A stretch of DNA of 6,912 bases from Flavobacteriales bacterium (GCA_007129985.1 SKUL01000331.1:1-6912); one strand, 5' to 3'. Counted from the stretch's first letter, positions 1 to 6,719 are shown. The notes: generated from the sequence alone by a model not told the origin. Numbers and translations are program-made.

Positions 1-2183
1 ATCCCGCTTCACGTTTCGAGTGGTACACGCATGATGGAACAAGTTTAGCTGATCGCATGCACTTAACCCGCTTAGGATGGCTGGGATTAAACACTGATGA
101 TCCTGAAATGATGTTTCACGTGCACAACGGCGGCATCCTTTCTACCGGCGTAACCGGCACCAACCCCAACATAGGGGCGGGCACAAGGCTAATGTGGATA
201 CCGGACCAATTTGCCTTTCGGGCCGGTAGGGTAGATGATGACCAATGGGATGGCATCAACGTAGGTAACGGATCGGTAGCTTTTGGAGAAAACAACATTG
301 CATCCGGGGCACGTTCTGTTACTTTCGGTATTGATAACGAAGCCGCAGGAGCCAATTCTTTCATTTACGGAATGTCAAATACCATTGCAAGTGCAGCCGC
401 CAATGCTTCAGCTTTTGGTGTGAGTAATACGATTAATGACACAGGGGGAATTGCCCTTGGGCTTCGCAATACCGTGGATGGTGAATTTGGCGTAACCATT
501 GGCCGGTTTTTAGGAGCACAGCAAGAAAATTCCATCGTTTTTGGTGGAGGGATTGACGGAAATACCTTGTTGGTGAACGACATTGAAAGCAGCCTGATGG
601 TAGGCTTTAACAGTACCGTATCCACACTTTTTGTAGGACCTCCGGAGGGTGATGAGGAATTTGGTTCTGTGGGTATAGGTGATGTGACCGAACCCACCGA
701 GCGATTGGATGTGCGTGGAACGGCCCGGCTCCGGGAAATGGAAACAGCAGAAGCTCCACACGTAATCGTTGTGGGAGAAGAAGCCGATGAAGAGGAGGGA
801 GACTATGTGCTGAGATACCTGGAGTTTACTGGAAACGGTGTAGATTTACTGGCCGGTGATGGTACATGGGTGGATGGATCTGCCAACCTATGTGACTGGA
901 ACATCGTAAATGCAGGTCAGGATCTGGCCACAGGTTATCCAGGAGCTTGTGTTGAAGGTAATGTGGGTATCGGAATACAACCATCGGATCATGTGAAGCT
1001 TGAGGTGACGAGTGAATTAACCGTAGAGAATGCATGTGGCATTCGAGTCCGCACAACAGCTTTCGCTGATACCACTTTTGGTGTTTTTTCATTTATAGTG
1101 GATGCAAATGATAATGCTGAAAGTGTCAGAGCGTTCTTTGGTGAGGCACGCGGTAGCCATGCTCCGTTTGGCGGTCATTTTACAGCACATGGTCACAGCG
1201 ACATACTGGAACAACCACCCGTCGGAGCGTATGGTCGCGCTGTTTATGATGGTTCCACCGTAAACAATGACAATCTGCCAATAGGTGTGTACGGTTTGGC
1301 AACTACAGACTTAGAATGCCAGCGCACCATAGGTGTTTATGGGGGCTTTAATGCGCCGGATTGCAATGGTTCAGAGTTTGGTGTGGCGGGTTATTTTGCT
1401 GGCGCGATGGTTGAACTTCAAACACCTTTAGTTGTTTCAGATCAGGCTATTAAAACCAATGTTGCGGATGTTGGTAATTCGCTTGAACTACTAAGTCAGC
1501 TTTCTCCAAAATCATACAACTTCACGCAAAATACCGAATACGGCAATGTATTTAGTAAGGGCTTGTCATACGGATTTCTCGCCCAGGAAGTGGAGCAGGT
1601 GATACCAGAGCTGGTTGCAAGCGTGCCTGCACCCATCAAAGTAACAGATGACGGACGAATTCAATCAACTGGAGATGACTTACTGGGTATTAAGTACACA
1701 GAACTCACCCCTCTTTTGGTGGCCGGAATACAGGAGCAACAATCACAAATCGAGACGCAGGATGCTGAAATTGCCGAGCTGCAAGATTTGGTTTCAAGTC
1801 AAACCAGCCTGTTGATGGAAGTCCAAGAGCAATTGCAAATGTTGCAACAGCAAATTGACGGTTGTTGCATGGACCAGGGGTGGGTACCTAAAAGCTCTGA
1901 AATGGGTCAGCAAGACCCTATGGGCAAAAATGAACTCTACCAAAACACCCCCAACCCATTCCGCAATCACACTACCATCCGCTACACACTTGAGCAAGGC
2001 GGCAGGGTAATGCTGAAAATTCACGATGGCAACGGCCGCGAGGTAGCCCAGCTCGAAAACGCAGAGCAAAGCGCAGGTACCTACACCTATGTGTGGGATG
2101 CTGCAGGATTACCCGCAGGGCTGTACCACTACACCTTGTTTGTGGATGATGAGTTGTTGGTAAAACGGGCGATTAAGTTATAA
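1..2183 (+). CDS. Large surface protein, 5' partial: YadA-head-like repeats, peptidase S74 chaperone domain, T9SS sorting domain
   Basis: The frame is open to the left edge (first full codon at 3), so the ATG at 57 is an internal Met and the signal peptide lies outside the window. Residues are numbered from that Met (708 aa to the stop). Residues 72-163 hold degenerate repeats of about 14 residues (SVAFGENN, SVTFGIDN, SAFGVSNT) like YadA-type heads. GIG-motif segments lie near 203-229 and 301-316, and GAYG/GVYG repeats at 390-446. Residues 461-560 match the peptidase S74 intramolecular chaperone, with VSDQAIK giving Ser461 and Lys466 and AQEVEQVIPEL at 509 onward. A coiled coil spans about 557-602, followed by Cys603-Cys604. 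Residues 627-708 are a type A T9SS sorting domain (YQNTPNPF to the end VKRAIKL). The protein is inferred to be secreted or surface-anchored and probably trimeric. Its ligand is unknown. A phage tail fibre is unlikely because of the sorting domain. Confidence 0.9.
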   Translation, partial: PASRFEWYTHDGTSLADRMHLTRLGWLGLNTDDPEMMFHVHNGGILSTGVTGTNPNIGAGTRLMWIPDQFAFRAGRVDDDQWDGINVGNGSVAFGENNIASGARSVTFGIDNEAAGANSFIYGMSNTIASAAANASAFGVSNTINDTGGIALGLRNTVDGEFGVTIGRFLGAQQENSIVFGGGIDGNTLLVNDIESSLMVGFNSTVSTLFVGPPEGDEEFGSVGIGDVTEPTERLDVRGTARLREMETAEAPHVIVVGEEADEEEGDYVLRYLEFTGNGVDLLAGDGTWVDGSANLCDWNIVNAGQDLATGYPGACVEGNVGIGIQPSDHVKLEVTSELTVENACGIRVRTTAFADTTFGVFSFIVDANDNAESVRAFFGEARGSHAPFGGHFTAHGHSDILEQPPVGAYGRAVYDGSTVNNDNLPIGVYGLATTDLECQRTIGVYGGFNAPDCNGSEFGVAGYFAGAMVELQTPLVVSDQAIKTNVADVGNSLELLSQLSPKSYNFTQNTEYGNVFSKGLSYGFLAQEVEQVIPELVASVPAPIKVTDDGRIQSTGDDLLGIKYTELTPLLVAGIQEQQSQIETQDAEIAELQDLVSSQTSLLMEVQEQLQMLQQQIDGCCMDQGWVPKSSEMGQQDPMGKNELYQNTPNPFRNHTTIRYTLEQGGRVMLKIHDGNGREVAQLENAEQSAGTYTYVWDAAGLPAGLYHYTLFVDDELLVKRAIKL
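270..545 (+). repeat. Degenerate head-type protein repeats (about 14 residues per unit)
   Basis: Within the surface protein, successive units follow the pattern S-hydrophobic-x-FG-x-x-N-x-x-x-G: SVAFGENN, SVTFGIDN, SFIYGMSN, SAFGVSNT, IALGLRNT, VTIG, SIVFGGG. In YadA/Hia-type adhesins such units form the trimeric left-handed beta-roll head. Spacing varies, with one unit expanded by an Ala/Asn insertion around AAANA, and the DNA repeats are strongly diverged. This argues for an old, folded repeat rather than recent tandem duplication or phase variation. Confidence 0.65.
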
Positions 2184-2203
2184 ACCCGATTTAGAGAATC
2201 ACT

Positions 2204-2230
2204 TATGCATTTGGCATGAGCCGGTGCATA
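2204..2230 (+). other. Stem-loop in the 3' untranslated region of the surface protein gene
   Basis: Starting 20 nt past the stop codon, TATGCA (2204-2209) pairs with TGCATA (2225-2230) and GGC pairs with GCC around an ATGA loop. The short TTT/GG stretch between the two stems could add G-U pairs. No T-run follows, so it is not a typical intrinsic terminator; the true one lies about 50 nt further on. It may be a 3'-end stability element or may be chance. Confidence 0.3.
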
Positions 2231-2277
2231 TGTGGGCTAAACGACTGATGGTATGAAATTCTCGAATAGCGACAGTT

Positions 2278-2312
2278 AAACCCCCGTTGCAGATTTTGCG
2301 GCGGGGGTTTTT
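2278..2312 (+). terminator. Intrinsic terminator of the surface protein gene
   Basis: AAACCCCCGTTGC (2278-2290) pairs with GCGGCGGGGGTTT (2298-2310) over 13 bp, including two G-U pairs, around the loop AGATTTT. A T-run of five covers 2308-2312. The T-run side fits + strand transcription from the gene ending at 2183. In the other direction the hairpin is followed by only three Ts. Confidence 0.8.
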
Positions 2313-2343
2313 CGATTTCTGAAACCGGTCTCTTTCCTCAAAC

Positions 2344-2376
2344 AAAAAAGCCGCCTCGTTTTTCGAAGCGGCTTTT
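2344..2376 (-). terminator. Intrinsic terminator of tRNA-Phe
   Basis: Read on the - strand, AAAAGCCGCTTCG (2376-2364) pairs with CGAGGCGGCTTTT (2358-2346) over 13 bp with one U-G pair, around a loop of five A. The T-run extends to 2344, giving six Ts. It begins 4 nt after the tRNA 3' end. The + strand side has only four Ts, so it mainly serves the tRNA, though it could also stop leftover transcription from the surface protein gene. Confidence 0.8.
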
Positions 2377-2380
2377 GGGG

Positions 2381-2453
2381 TGGTGCCAGCTGGAATCGAA
2401 CCAGCGACACAAGGATTTTCAGTCCTTTGCTCTACCAACTGAGCTATGGCACC
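2381..2453 (-). tRNA. tRNA-Phe (anticodon GAA)
   Basis: The - strand reads as a complete 73-nt cloverleaf. Acceptor GGTGCCA pairs with TGGCACC, D-stem GCTC with GAGC, anticodon stem AAGGA with TCCTT around the loop CTGAAAA (anticodon GAA), and T-stem GCTGG with CCAGC around TTCGATT. The discriminator base is A at 2381. The following - strand bases are CCCC, so CCA is not encoded and must be added by tRNA nucleotidyltransferase. It is a single-gene unit with its own promoter and terminator, facing away from coaX. Confidence 0.97.
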
Positions 2454-2467
2454 TTTGAATCGGTCGG

Positions 2468-2496
2468 CAAAAATAGAAATTATTCTGATTGGCAAA
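2468..2496 (-). promoter_or_regulatory. Bacteroidota-type promoter for tRNA-Phe
   Basis: On the - strand a TTTG box (2496-2493) is followed after exactly 17 bases by TATTTTTG (2475-2468). This matches the Bacteroidota primary sigma consensus TTTG / TAnnTTTG. Transcription would start around 2462-2464, leaving a leader of about ten bases before the tRNA at 2453. Confidence 0.75.
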
Positions 2497-2499
2497 CGA

Positions 2500-2507
2500 T
2501 ATCTTTG
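2500..2507 (+). promoter_or_regulatory. Probable -7 element of the coaX operon promoter
   Basis: TATCTTTG fits the Bacteroidota -7 consensus TAnnTTTG and lies 17 nt before the coaX ATG at 2525. This predicts a short, A/T-rich leader of about 12-14 nt without a Shine-Dalgarno sequence. No good TTTG box sits 17-23 bases upstream, so the -33 element is weak or absent. The region where it should be is occupied by the spacer of the opposing tRNA promoter. Confidence 0.5.
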
Positions 2508-2524
2508 CGGACAGAAATTTTTTC

Positions 2525-3262
2525 ATGTCGGCAAACATCATCATCGACTGGGGCAATACCCTCGTAAAACTTGCACGTTTTGAGCAAGGAGAGCTTATAG
2601 AACACCTTCAACTCACCGCGCCCCGATACGATGAAATTTCCACTTGGATGGGGCATCCCTCGGAATGCAAGGTGCTGATTTGTAGCGTTTCATCAAACAG
2701 TAATGAGGTTGAGAAGCAACTTCAGCGCGAAGCACTTTTTTTTCTGAAACTCACCCACCAAACTCCCGTCCCGCTTGAGGTTTGCTACCATACTCCTGAA
2801 ACGCTGGGTTACGACCGCCTTGCCAATGCCGTGGCAGCACGGCGGCTCAGGGAGCCCGGCCATCACGCCCTGACTATTGACGCCGGTACCTGCCTGAAGT
2901 TTGATTTTGTGCACGCCGAAAAGGGCTACGTGGGTGGCGCGATTTCGCCGGGCCTGCGGATGCGCTACCGCGCTTTACACGAACAAACCGATGCTTTGCC
3001 CTTACTTGCCGAAGCTCAACGAGTTGCCTTATTTGGCCAAAGCACACATGAAAGCATGCATTCGGGCGTTGTAAATGGTATGCTGGCCGAGATTCGCGAA
3101 ATCATCCGACAGTACCGCGCAGAATTCCCCGAATGTTCTGTTTTTCTCACAGGTGGGGATGCATCCTTTTTTGAGGAGGAGCTAAAAAATCACATCTTTG
3201 CACACCCGTTTTTAACCCGCATAGGTCTCAATGACATTCTCGAGTTCAATCAGAACCGCTAA
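2525..3262 (+). CDS. coaX: Type III pantothenate kinase
   Basis: CoaX phosphorylates pantothenate with ATP, the first step of coenzyme A synthesis, in the cytoplasm. At 245 aa the protein has the normal family length and all signature motifs of the ASKHA-fold type III enzymes: an N-terminal phosphate-binding IIDWGNT (D8), GYDRLANAVAAR with the presumed catalytic base D97, IDAGTCLKFDF (D119), the pantothenate-side GGAISPGLRMR, the substrate-loop segment LPLL, and TGGDA (D212). The ATG at 2525 is chosen over the TTG at 2489 because the family begins right before the IIDxGNT strand and because the -7 promoter box lies inside the extension. It is the first gene of the operon and overlaps the next gene by 32 nt. 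Confidence 0.95.
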   Translation: MSANIIIDWGNTLVKLARFEQGELIEHLQLTAPRYDEISTWMGHPSECKVLICSVSSNSNEVEKQLQREALFFLKLTHQTPVPLEVCYHTPETLGYDRLANAVAARRLREPGHHALTIDAGTCLKFDFVHAEKGYVGGAISPGLRMRYRALHEQTDALPLLAEAQRVALFGQSTHESMHSGVVNGMLAEIREIIRQYRAEFPECSVFLTGGDASFFEEELKNHIFAHPFLTRIGLNDILEFNQNR

Positions 3263-4625
3263 GTCCGTATTTTTTCTGCTTGCCATCACACTTTGTGGGC
3301 ATGGGGCCTGGGCGCAAAGCACCTCTATTTCACCGTACTCGAGATTTGGGCTTGGTGAAATTCACGACGGCACCCAAACCGAGCAGTTCTCAATGGCAGG
3401 TCTGAGCATACCCGTGCTCGACCCCTTTGCGTTCAATGCGGCCAACCCTGCCACTTATCACCATATTGCCAAGCCCATTTTTGCGGTAGGAATGCGATAC
3501 CAGATCATGAGTGCGCATACCGAGAACCAGTCGCAGATGAACCAAAACCACGTCATCAACAACCTGGCGGTGGCGTTTCCGTTGGCCAACAAGCGGTGGG
3601 GGCTCGCGGCCGGAGTGATGCCTTTCAGCTCGATGGGCTACAGCATTGTTGATCAGAGCCCCATTCCGGAATCGAATGAATCTGCCCGACTGGAGTACAC
3701 AGGGGTTGGTGGGTTGAGCAGGGCATATTTGGGAAACTCGTACCGTCTGTTCGAGAAGCAAGATACCCTTGGAAATAAGTCGAGTCTCTCAGTAGGGGCC
3801 AATGTCAGCTACATTTTTGGCAATCTTGATGAAACGAGAAAGCTGATCTTTCCTTTTGGAGGGTTTGGATACAACTTTCGCGCTCAGGAACGCATCCGCG
3901 TGGATGACCTCGGTTTTGATTTTGGATTGATGTACGCCTTTCACTTGCGTAAAATGACCGAAAAAGACCGCAGCTTTATCCGAATGAACATAGGTCTCAC
4001 CTACCGTTTGCCGGTCAACCTCAACACGCGTGGGTCTTCACTTGCCGAAACCTTTACGGTTGGAGCCACCACCGGCGCTGAAACTGCCAAGGATACCGTG
4101 TACTACAATGATTATGGGAGTGGTTCTACTTATGTGCCCGCTTCTTACGGGGTGGGTGTTGGCCTTGATATGGTGACCCGTAAAAGCCGAAAATGGTTTT
4201 TTGGTGTAGAATACCGCACAGAGATGTGGTCGGAAAGCAGCAGAAACATTGGTGATGTGGTCTTTTCAGACGAAATGGGTAACAGCCAGCGCTTTGTGTT
4301 TGGTATGGATCTAATGCCCAATTATCGCGCAAGCCGAAAAGTGCTCGAAAAAACCCACTACCGCATGGGTGTAAGGTACGAACAAATGAGCTTAATTCTT
4401 CAGGATCAGCAGCTGGAGGCCTATGGCATAAGTTTTGGAGTTGGTGTACCGATTTCACTGAGAAGGCCGCAGTCACCTTCAACCTTCAATATTGGAGTTG
4501 AAGTGGGCCGCAGAGGAACCACCGCTGATAATTTGCTTCGCGAAGACTATGTGATGATTTCTTTCGGCCTTACGCTGATGCCGCATTTCAGAAACAACTG
4601 GTTTGTACAGAGAAAATATGATTAA
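3231..4625 (+). CDS. Outer-membrane beta-barrel protein, FadL/OmpP1-like, linked to coaX
   Basis: A 464-aa protein with a Sec signal peptide (basic start with R8 and K11, hydrophobic 12-22, AWA|Q cleavage after residue 28). The mature part starts with STSISPYSRFGLGE and then NAANPATY, followed by alternating amphipathic strands rich in Tyr, Phe and Gly through to a final strand DYVMISFGLTLM and the end WFVQRKYD. This resembles the FadL/OmpP1-type barrels of Bacteroidota, which usually carry hydrophobic compounds. The N-terminal NPA-type stretch is typical of that group, but the substrate here is unknown. Its start codon lies inside the end of coaX (32-nt overlap), suggesting coupled translation. 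No alternative Met precedes the signal sequence. It could instead have a structural or assembly role in the envelope. Confidence 0.75.
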   Translation: MTFSSSIRTAKSVFFLLAITLCGHGAWAQSTSISPYSRFGLGEIHDGTQTEQFSMAGLSIPVLDPFAFNAANPATYHHIAKPIFAVGMRYQIMSAHTENQSQMNQNHVINNLAVAFPLANKRWGLAAGVMPFSSMGYSIVDQSPIPESNESARLEYTGVGGLSRAYLGNSYRLFEKQDTLGNKSSLSVGANVSYIFGNLDETRKLIFPFGGFGYNFRAQERIRVDDLGFDFGLMYAFHLRKMTEKDRSFIRMNIGLTYRLPVNLNTRGSSLAETFTVGATTGAETAKDTVYYNDYGSGSTYVPASYGVGVGLDMVTRKSRKWFFGVEYRTEMWSESSRNIGDVVFSDEMGNSQRFVFGMDLMPNYRASRKVLEKTHYRMGVRYEQMSLILQDQQLEAYGISFGVGVPISLRRPQSPSTFNIGVEVGRRGTTADNLLREDYVMISFGLTLMPHFRNNWFVQRKYD

Positions 4626-4644
4626 CAAAGCAATAACAAGTACC

Positions 4645-5958
4645 ATGAAAAATTTATTTCTAAGCATCTTAACCTTAATCATCGCCCTTCCGGTGTTCGC
4701 CCAAAACTATGGTGACACCCCGGAAATTGAAGAAAAATGCAAGCGATACCTCTCTCTTTACAGAGAATACCGTAACCAAAAACTTATAGACGATGCCATT
4801 ATTCCATGGCGTCAGGCAGTTGAGATTTGCCCCGGAGCTGCAAAAACCCTTTATACCGATGGGGTGCGGTTTTACCGTCATATGATTGATCAGGCCGCCG
4901 ACGATGCCGTAAAAGAACAGTATGTAGATAGCTTGATGTGGATTTACGACAAGCGCATAGAGAACTACGGCGAAGAAGGTTTTGTGCTGGGGTTGAAAGG
5001 CGTGGACATGATGCGCTACCGCGCGGATCAGGCCAAAGAGGCCGAAAAGGTGCTTCGTCGCTCTGTATCCCTACAGAAATATGACACTGATGCGCAGGTG
5101 CTCTCCAGATTCTACCAAACCATATACGAACTCTATCGCCAGGGAGAGGCCGATCGTTCTGAACTGATGACGGAGTTTATGCCGGTACTGAACTACATCG
5201 AGTACAACATCCAAAATCTTGAAGACTCAGTTCAGGCCGACCGCTACGTGAAGGCCCGGGAAAATCTCTACACCTTCTTCACCAAAATCGCCGACGATTG
5301 TGAGCAAGTGGTACGTATATTTCAGAAGAAACTTGACGAAAACCCCGATGATGTTGAAGAAAACGAGAAGGTGCTGAAAGTATTGAATGAGGCCGATTGT
5401 ACTGACAGCGATTTCTTTGAGCAGGTTGCAACAGTGGTATACAAAAACAGCCCAACCCACGACGCGGCATACAGCCTCGGGATGCGTAAGCTCAAGAACA
5501 AAGAATACGCTGAAGCGAAGCGCTATTTTGACCAGGCAGCTGAACTCTGCACCGAAGGTTGTACCCGCCTTGAGACCTATTTGCTTCGAAGTGGGCAGGT
5601 GTCGCTTATTCAAGGTGACAACAGAGGAGCACGCAGCATTGCCTCAAGAATCTTGCAGAAGAACCCAAAAAGCGGCGACGCCCTCATTCTGCATGGCGAT
5701 GCCATTGCAGCCAGCAGTAAGGCTTGTGATGACGGAAAACTCGGCTCAAAAGCGGTATTCTGGCTTGCGGTAGATTACTACAACCGCGCAAAAGCAGCAG
5801 ACCCCTCAGTTGCAGCAAGGGCCGACCGCCAGATAAAGACTTATTCGCGGTACTTCCCCGATAAGGAGACCCTCTTTTTCCAGACCATTTCAGAAGGGTC
5901 GGTATATGAGGTGGCATGCTTCGGAGAGACAACCAAGGCAAGGGCACTGGTTCAATAA
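4645..5958 (+). CDS. Secreted tetratricopeptide-repeat protein
   Basis: Translated from the ATG at 4645, the protein has 437 aa and a clean signal peptide (MKNLFLSILTLIIALPVFA|QN), so it should be periplasmic or associated with the outer membrane. It is almost entirely helical. The clearest TPR hairpin is residues 274-304 (YSLGMRKLKNKEYAEAKRYF), followed by another near 313-350 and a conserved-looking C-terminal block with ACDDGKLGSKAVFWLAVDYY and YFPDKETLFF. Earlier helices from about 30 to 230 look like degenerate repeats. The gap to the preceding stop is 19 nt. The in-frame ATG at 4618, which overlaps the previous gene by 8 nt, is possible but gives a longer and less typical signal. The role is unknown; TPR proteins usually act as protein-binding scaffolds, and the position suggests a partner of the barrel or of LptC. 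Confidence 0.8.
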   Translation: MKNLFLSILTLIIALPVFAQNYGDTPEIEEKCKRYLSLYREYRNQKLIDDAIIPWRQAVEICPGAAKTLYTDGVRFYRHMIDQAADDAVKEQYVDSLMWIYDKRIENYGEEGFVLGLKGVDMMRYRADQAKEAEKVLRRSVSLQKYDTDAQVLSRFYQTIYELYRQGEADRSELMTEFMPVLNYIEYNIQNLEDSVQADRYVKARENLYTFFTKIADDCEQVVRIFQKKLDENPDDVEENEKVLKVLNEADCTDSDFFEQVATVVYKNSPTHDAAYSLGMRKLKNKEYAEAKRYFDQAAELCTEGCTRLETYLLRSGQVSLIQGDNRGARSIASRILQKNPKSGDALILHGDAIAASSKACDDGKLGSKAVFWLAVDYYNRAKAADPSVAARADRQIKTYSRYFPDKETLFFQTISEGSVYEVACFGETTKARALVQ

Positions 5959-5967
5959 AACTGCGCA

Positions 5968-6534
5968 ATGACGCATTCCACATTGCTACGATGGAGCAGC
6001 ATGGCATTGGTTGTCGTGCTGCTTTTTTCGTGCAAAAATGAGCTGGAAAAAGTGATGGCCTTTGCCTCTGAGGACGAATGGCCTTTTCAAACCACCTACA
6101 ACGTAACCTACACCTACACCGAAAAAGGTCAGGTGCTTAACCGGGTTATGGCCGGAGAGGTAAATCGCTTCGGAGCCGATACCGGACGAACTGAATTCAG
6201 CGGCGGATTCCTGCTTATCTTTTACGATTCGCTACTACAGGAAGAATCGCGCCTCAAGTCTATGCGAGCGCTGCAATACCACCACCGAAACCTGATGATT
6301 GCAGAAGATTCTGTATTTTTCACCAATGAACAGGGCGAAACCCTCGAAACCAGCTTACTCATTATGGATCGCGACAGCGGCCTCATTTATACTGACGAAC
6401 CCGTGAAGATAACCCGCGACGAAACCATCATCTTTGGCGATGGCCTCCGGGCAAACGAATCGTTTTCATGGTATCGCATCATTAACCCTCGCGGAGAATT
6501 TTACATGGAAGATGAAGAAGATGACTTACCATAA
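5968..6534 (+). CDS. lptC: LPS export ABC transporter periplasmic protein LptC, predicted lipoprotein
   Basis: A 188-aa protein whose mature part is all beta and matches LptC/YrbK-type proteins. In the LPS transport pathway LptC receives LPS from the inner-membrane LptB2FG transporter and passes it to the LptA bridge. The region TEFSGGFLLIFYDSLLQEESRLKS through AEDSVFFTNEQGETLETSLL and IYTDEPVKITR gives the repeating strands of the OstA/LptA-type beta-jellyroll. The N-terminus has a lipobox LFSC with Cys22 and Lys at +2, so the protein should be lipid-anchored rather than held by the single transmembrane helix of E. coli LptC. The C-terminal tail EDEEDDLP is strongly acidic. It starts 9 nt after the TPR gene and overlaps the next gene by 23 nt. 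Confidence 0.8.
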   Translation: MTHSTLLRWSSMALVVVLLFSCKNELEKVMAFASEDEWPFQTTYNVTYTYTEKGQVLNRVMAGEVNRFGADTGRTEFSGGFLLIFYDSLLQEESRLKSMRALQYHHRNLMIAEDSVFFTNEQGETLETSLLIMDRDSGLIYTDEPVKITRDETIIFGDGLRANESFSWYRIINPRGEFYMEDEEDDLP

Positions 6535-6718
6535 GTTTATGACCGGCTTCTGGCTGGCAGCAACCATTATCAGTGCAATCGTTGCCATGTGGATGATCGC
6601 TGCCGAAGGCTGGCAACAGGGTTCCATGTACCTCATATTTCCCGTGCTGGCAGGGATGGCCTACGGTGCCCGGAAGTTTGTGGTAAAGAGCGTGGAAGGT
6701 ATGGACCAGAAACCTTAG
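6512..6718 (+). CDS. Small membrane protein with two predicted helices, function unknown
   Basis: A 68-aa protein with two hydrophobic segments, about residues 13-29 (FWLAATIISAIVAMWMI) and 40-56 (YLIFPVLAGMAYGARKF). Lys residues lie at both the N-terminus and the C-terminal end, consistent with both ends in the cytoplasm. The start at 6512 is inside lptC (23-nt overlap); ATGs at 6521 and 6539 are alternatives that trim 3 or 9 residues. A single nucleotide separates its stop from the next start. No family is recognised beyond a general resemblance to short proteins found between lptC and hemolysin-family genes in Bacteroidota. Because of its position it could be an accessory of either neighbour. 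Confidence 0.7.
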   Translation: MKKMTYHKFMTGFWLAATIISAIVAMWMIAAEGWQQGSMYLIFPVLAGMAYGARKFVVKSVEGMDQKP

Positions 6719-6719
6719 C

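Noticed and set aside
1437..1740. Prophage or tail-fibre origin suggested by the S74 domain
   Set aside because: The T9SS sorting domain marks a host-exported protein, and no phage structural, integrase or lysis gene is nearby.
2381..2453. tRNA gene as an integration site for a genomic island
   Set aside because: No integrase gene and no direct repeat of the tRNA 3' end was seen in the window.
2199..2495. A 98-codon - strand reading frame with AIAQLVEQRTEN and GSIPAGTT
   Set aside because: This is the well-known false protein produced by translating a tRNA gene; it covers tRNA-Phe, its promoter and both terminators.
2489..2524. TTG start giving coaX a 12-residue extension
   Set aside because: The extension contains the -7 promoter box and CoaX proteins begin just before the IIDxGNT strand, so ATG 2525 fits better.
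3390..3761. A 123-codon - strand frame opposite the outer-membrane protein gene
   Set aside because: It is antisense to a clear coding region and has low-complexity, domain-free composition; an overlap shadow.
4603..4644. Upstream TTG (4603) or ATG (4618) starts for the TPR gene
   Set aside because: Both lengthen the region before the hydrophobic signal core; ATG 4645 gives a textbook signal peptide.
5387..5773. A 128-codon + strand frame inside the TPR gene
   Set aside because: It lies wholly within a well-supported gene in another frame and has no recognisable domain or signal.
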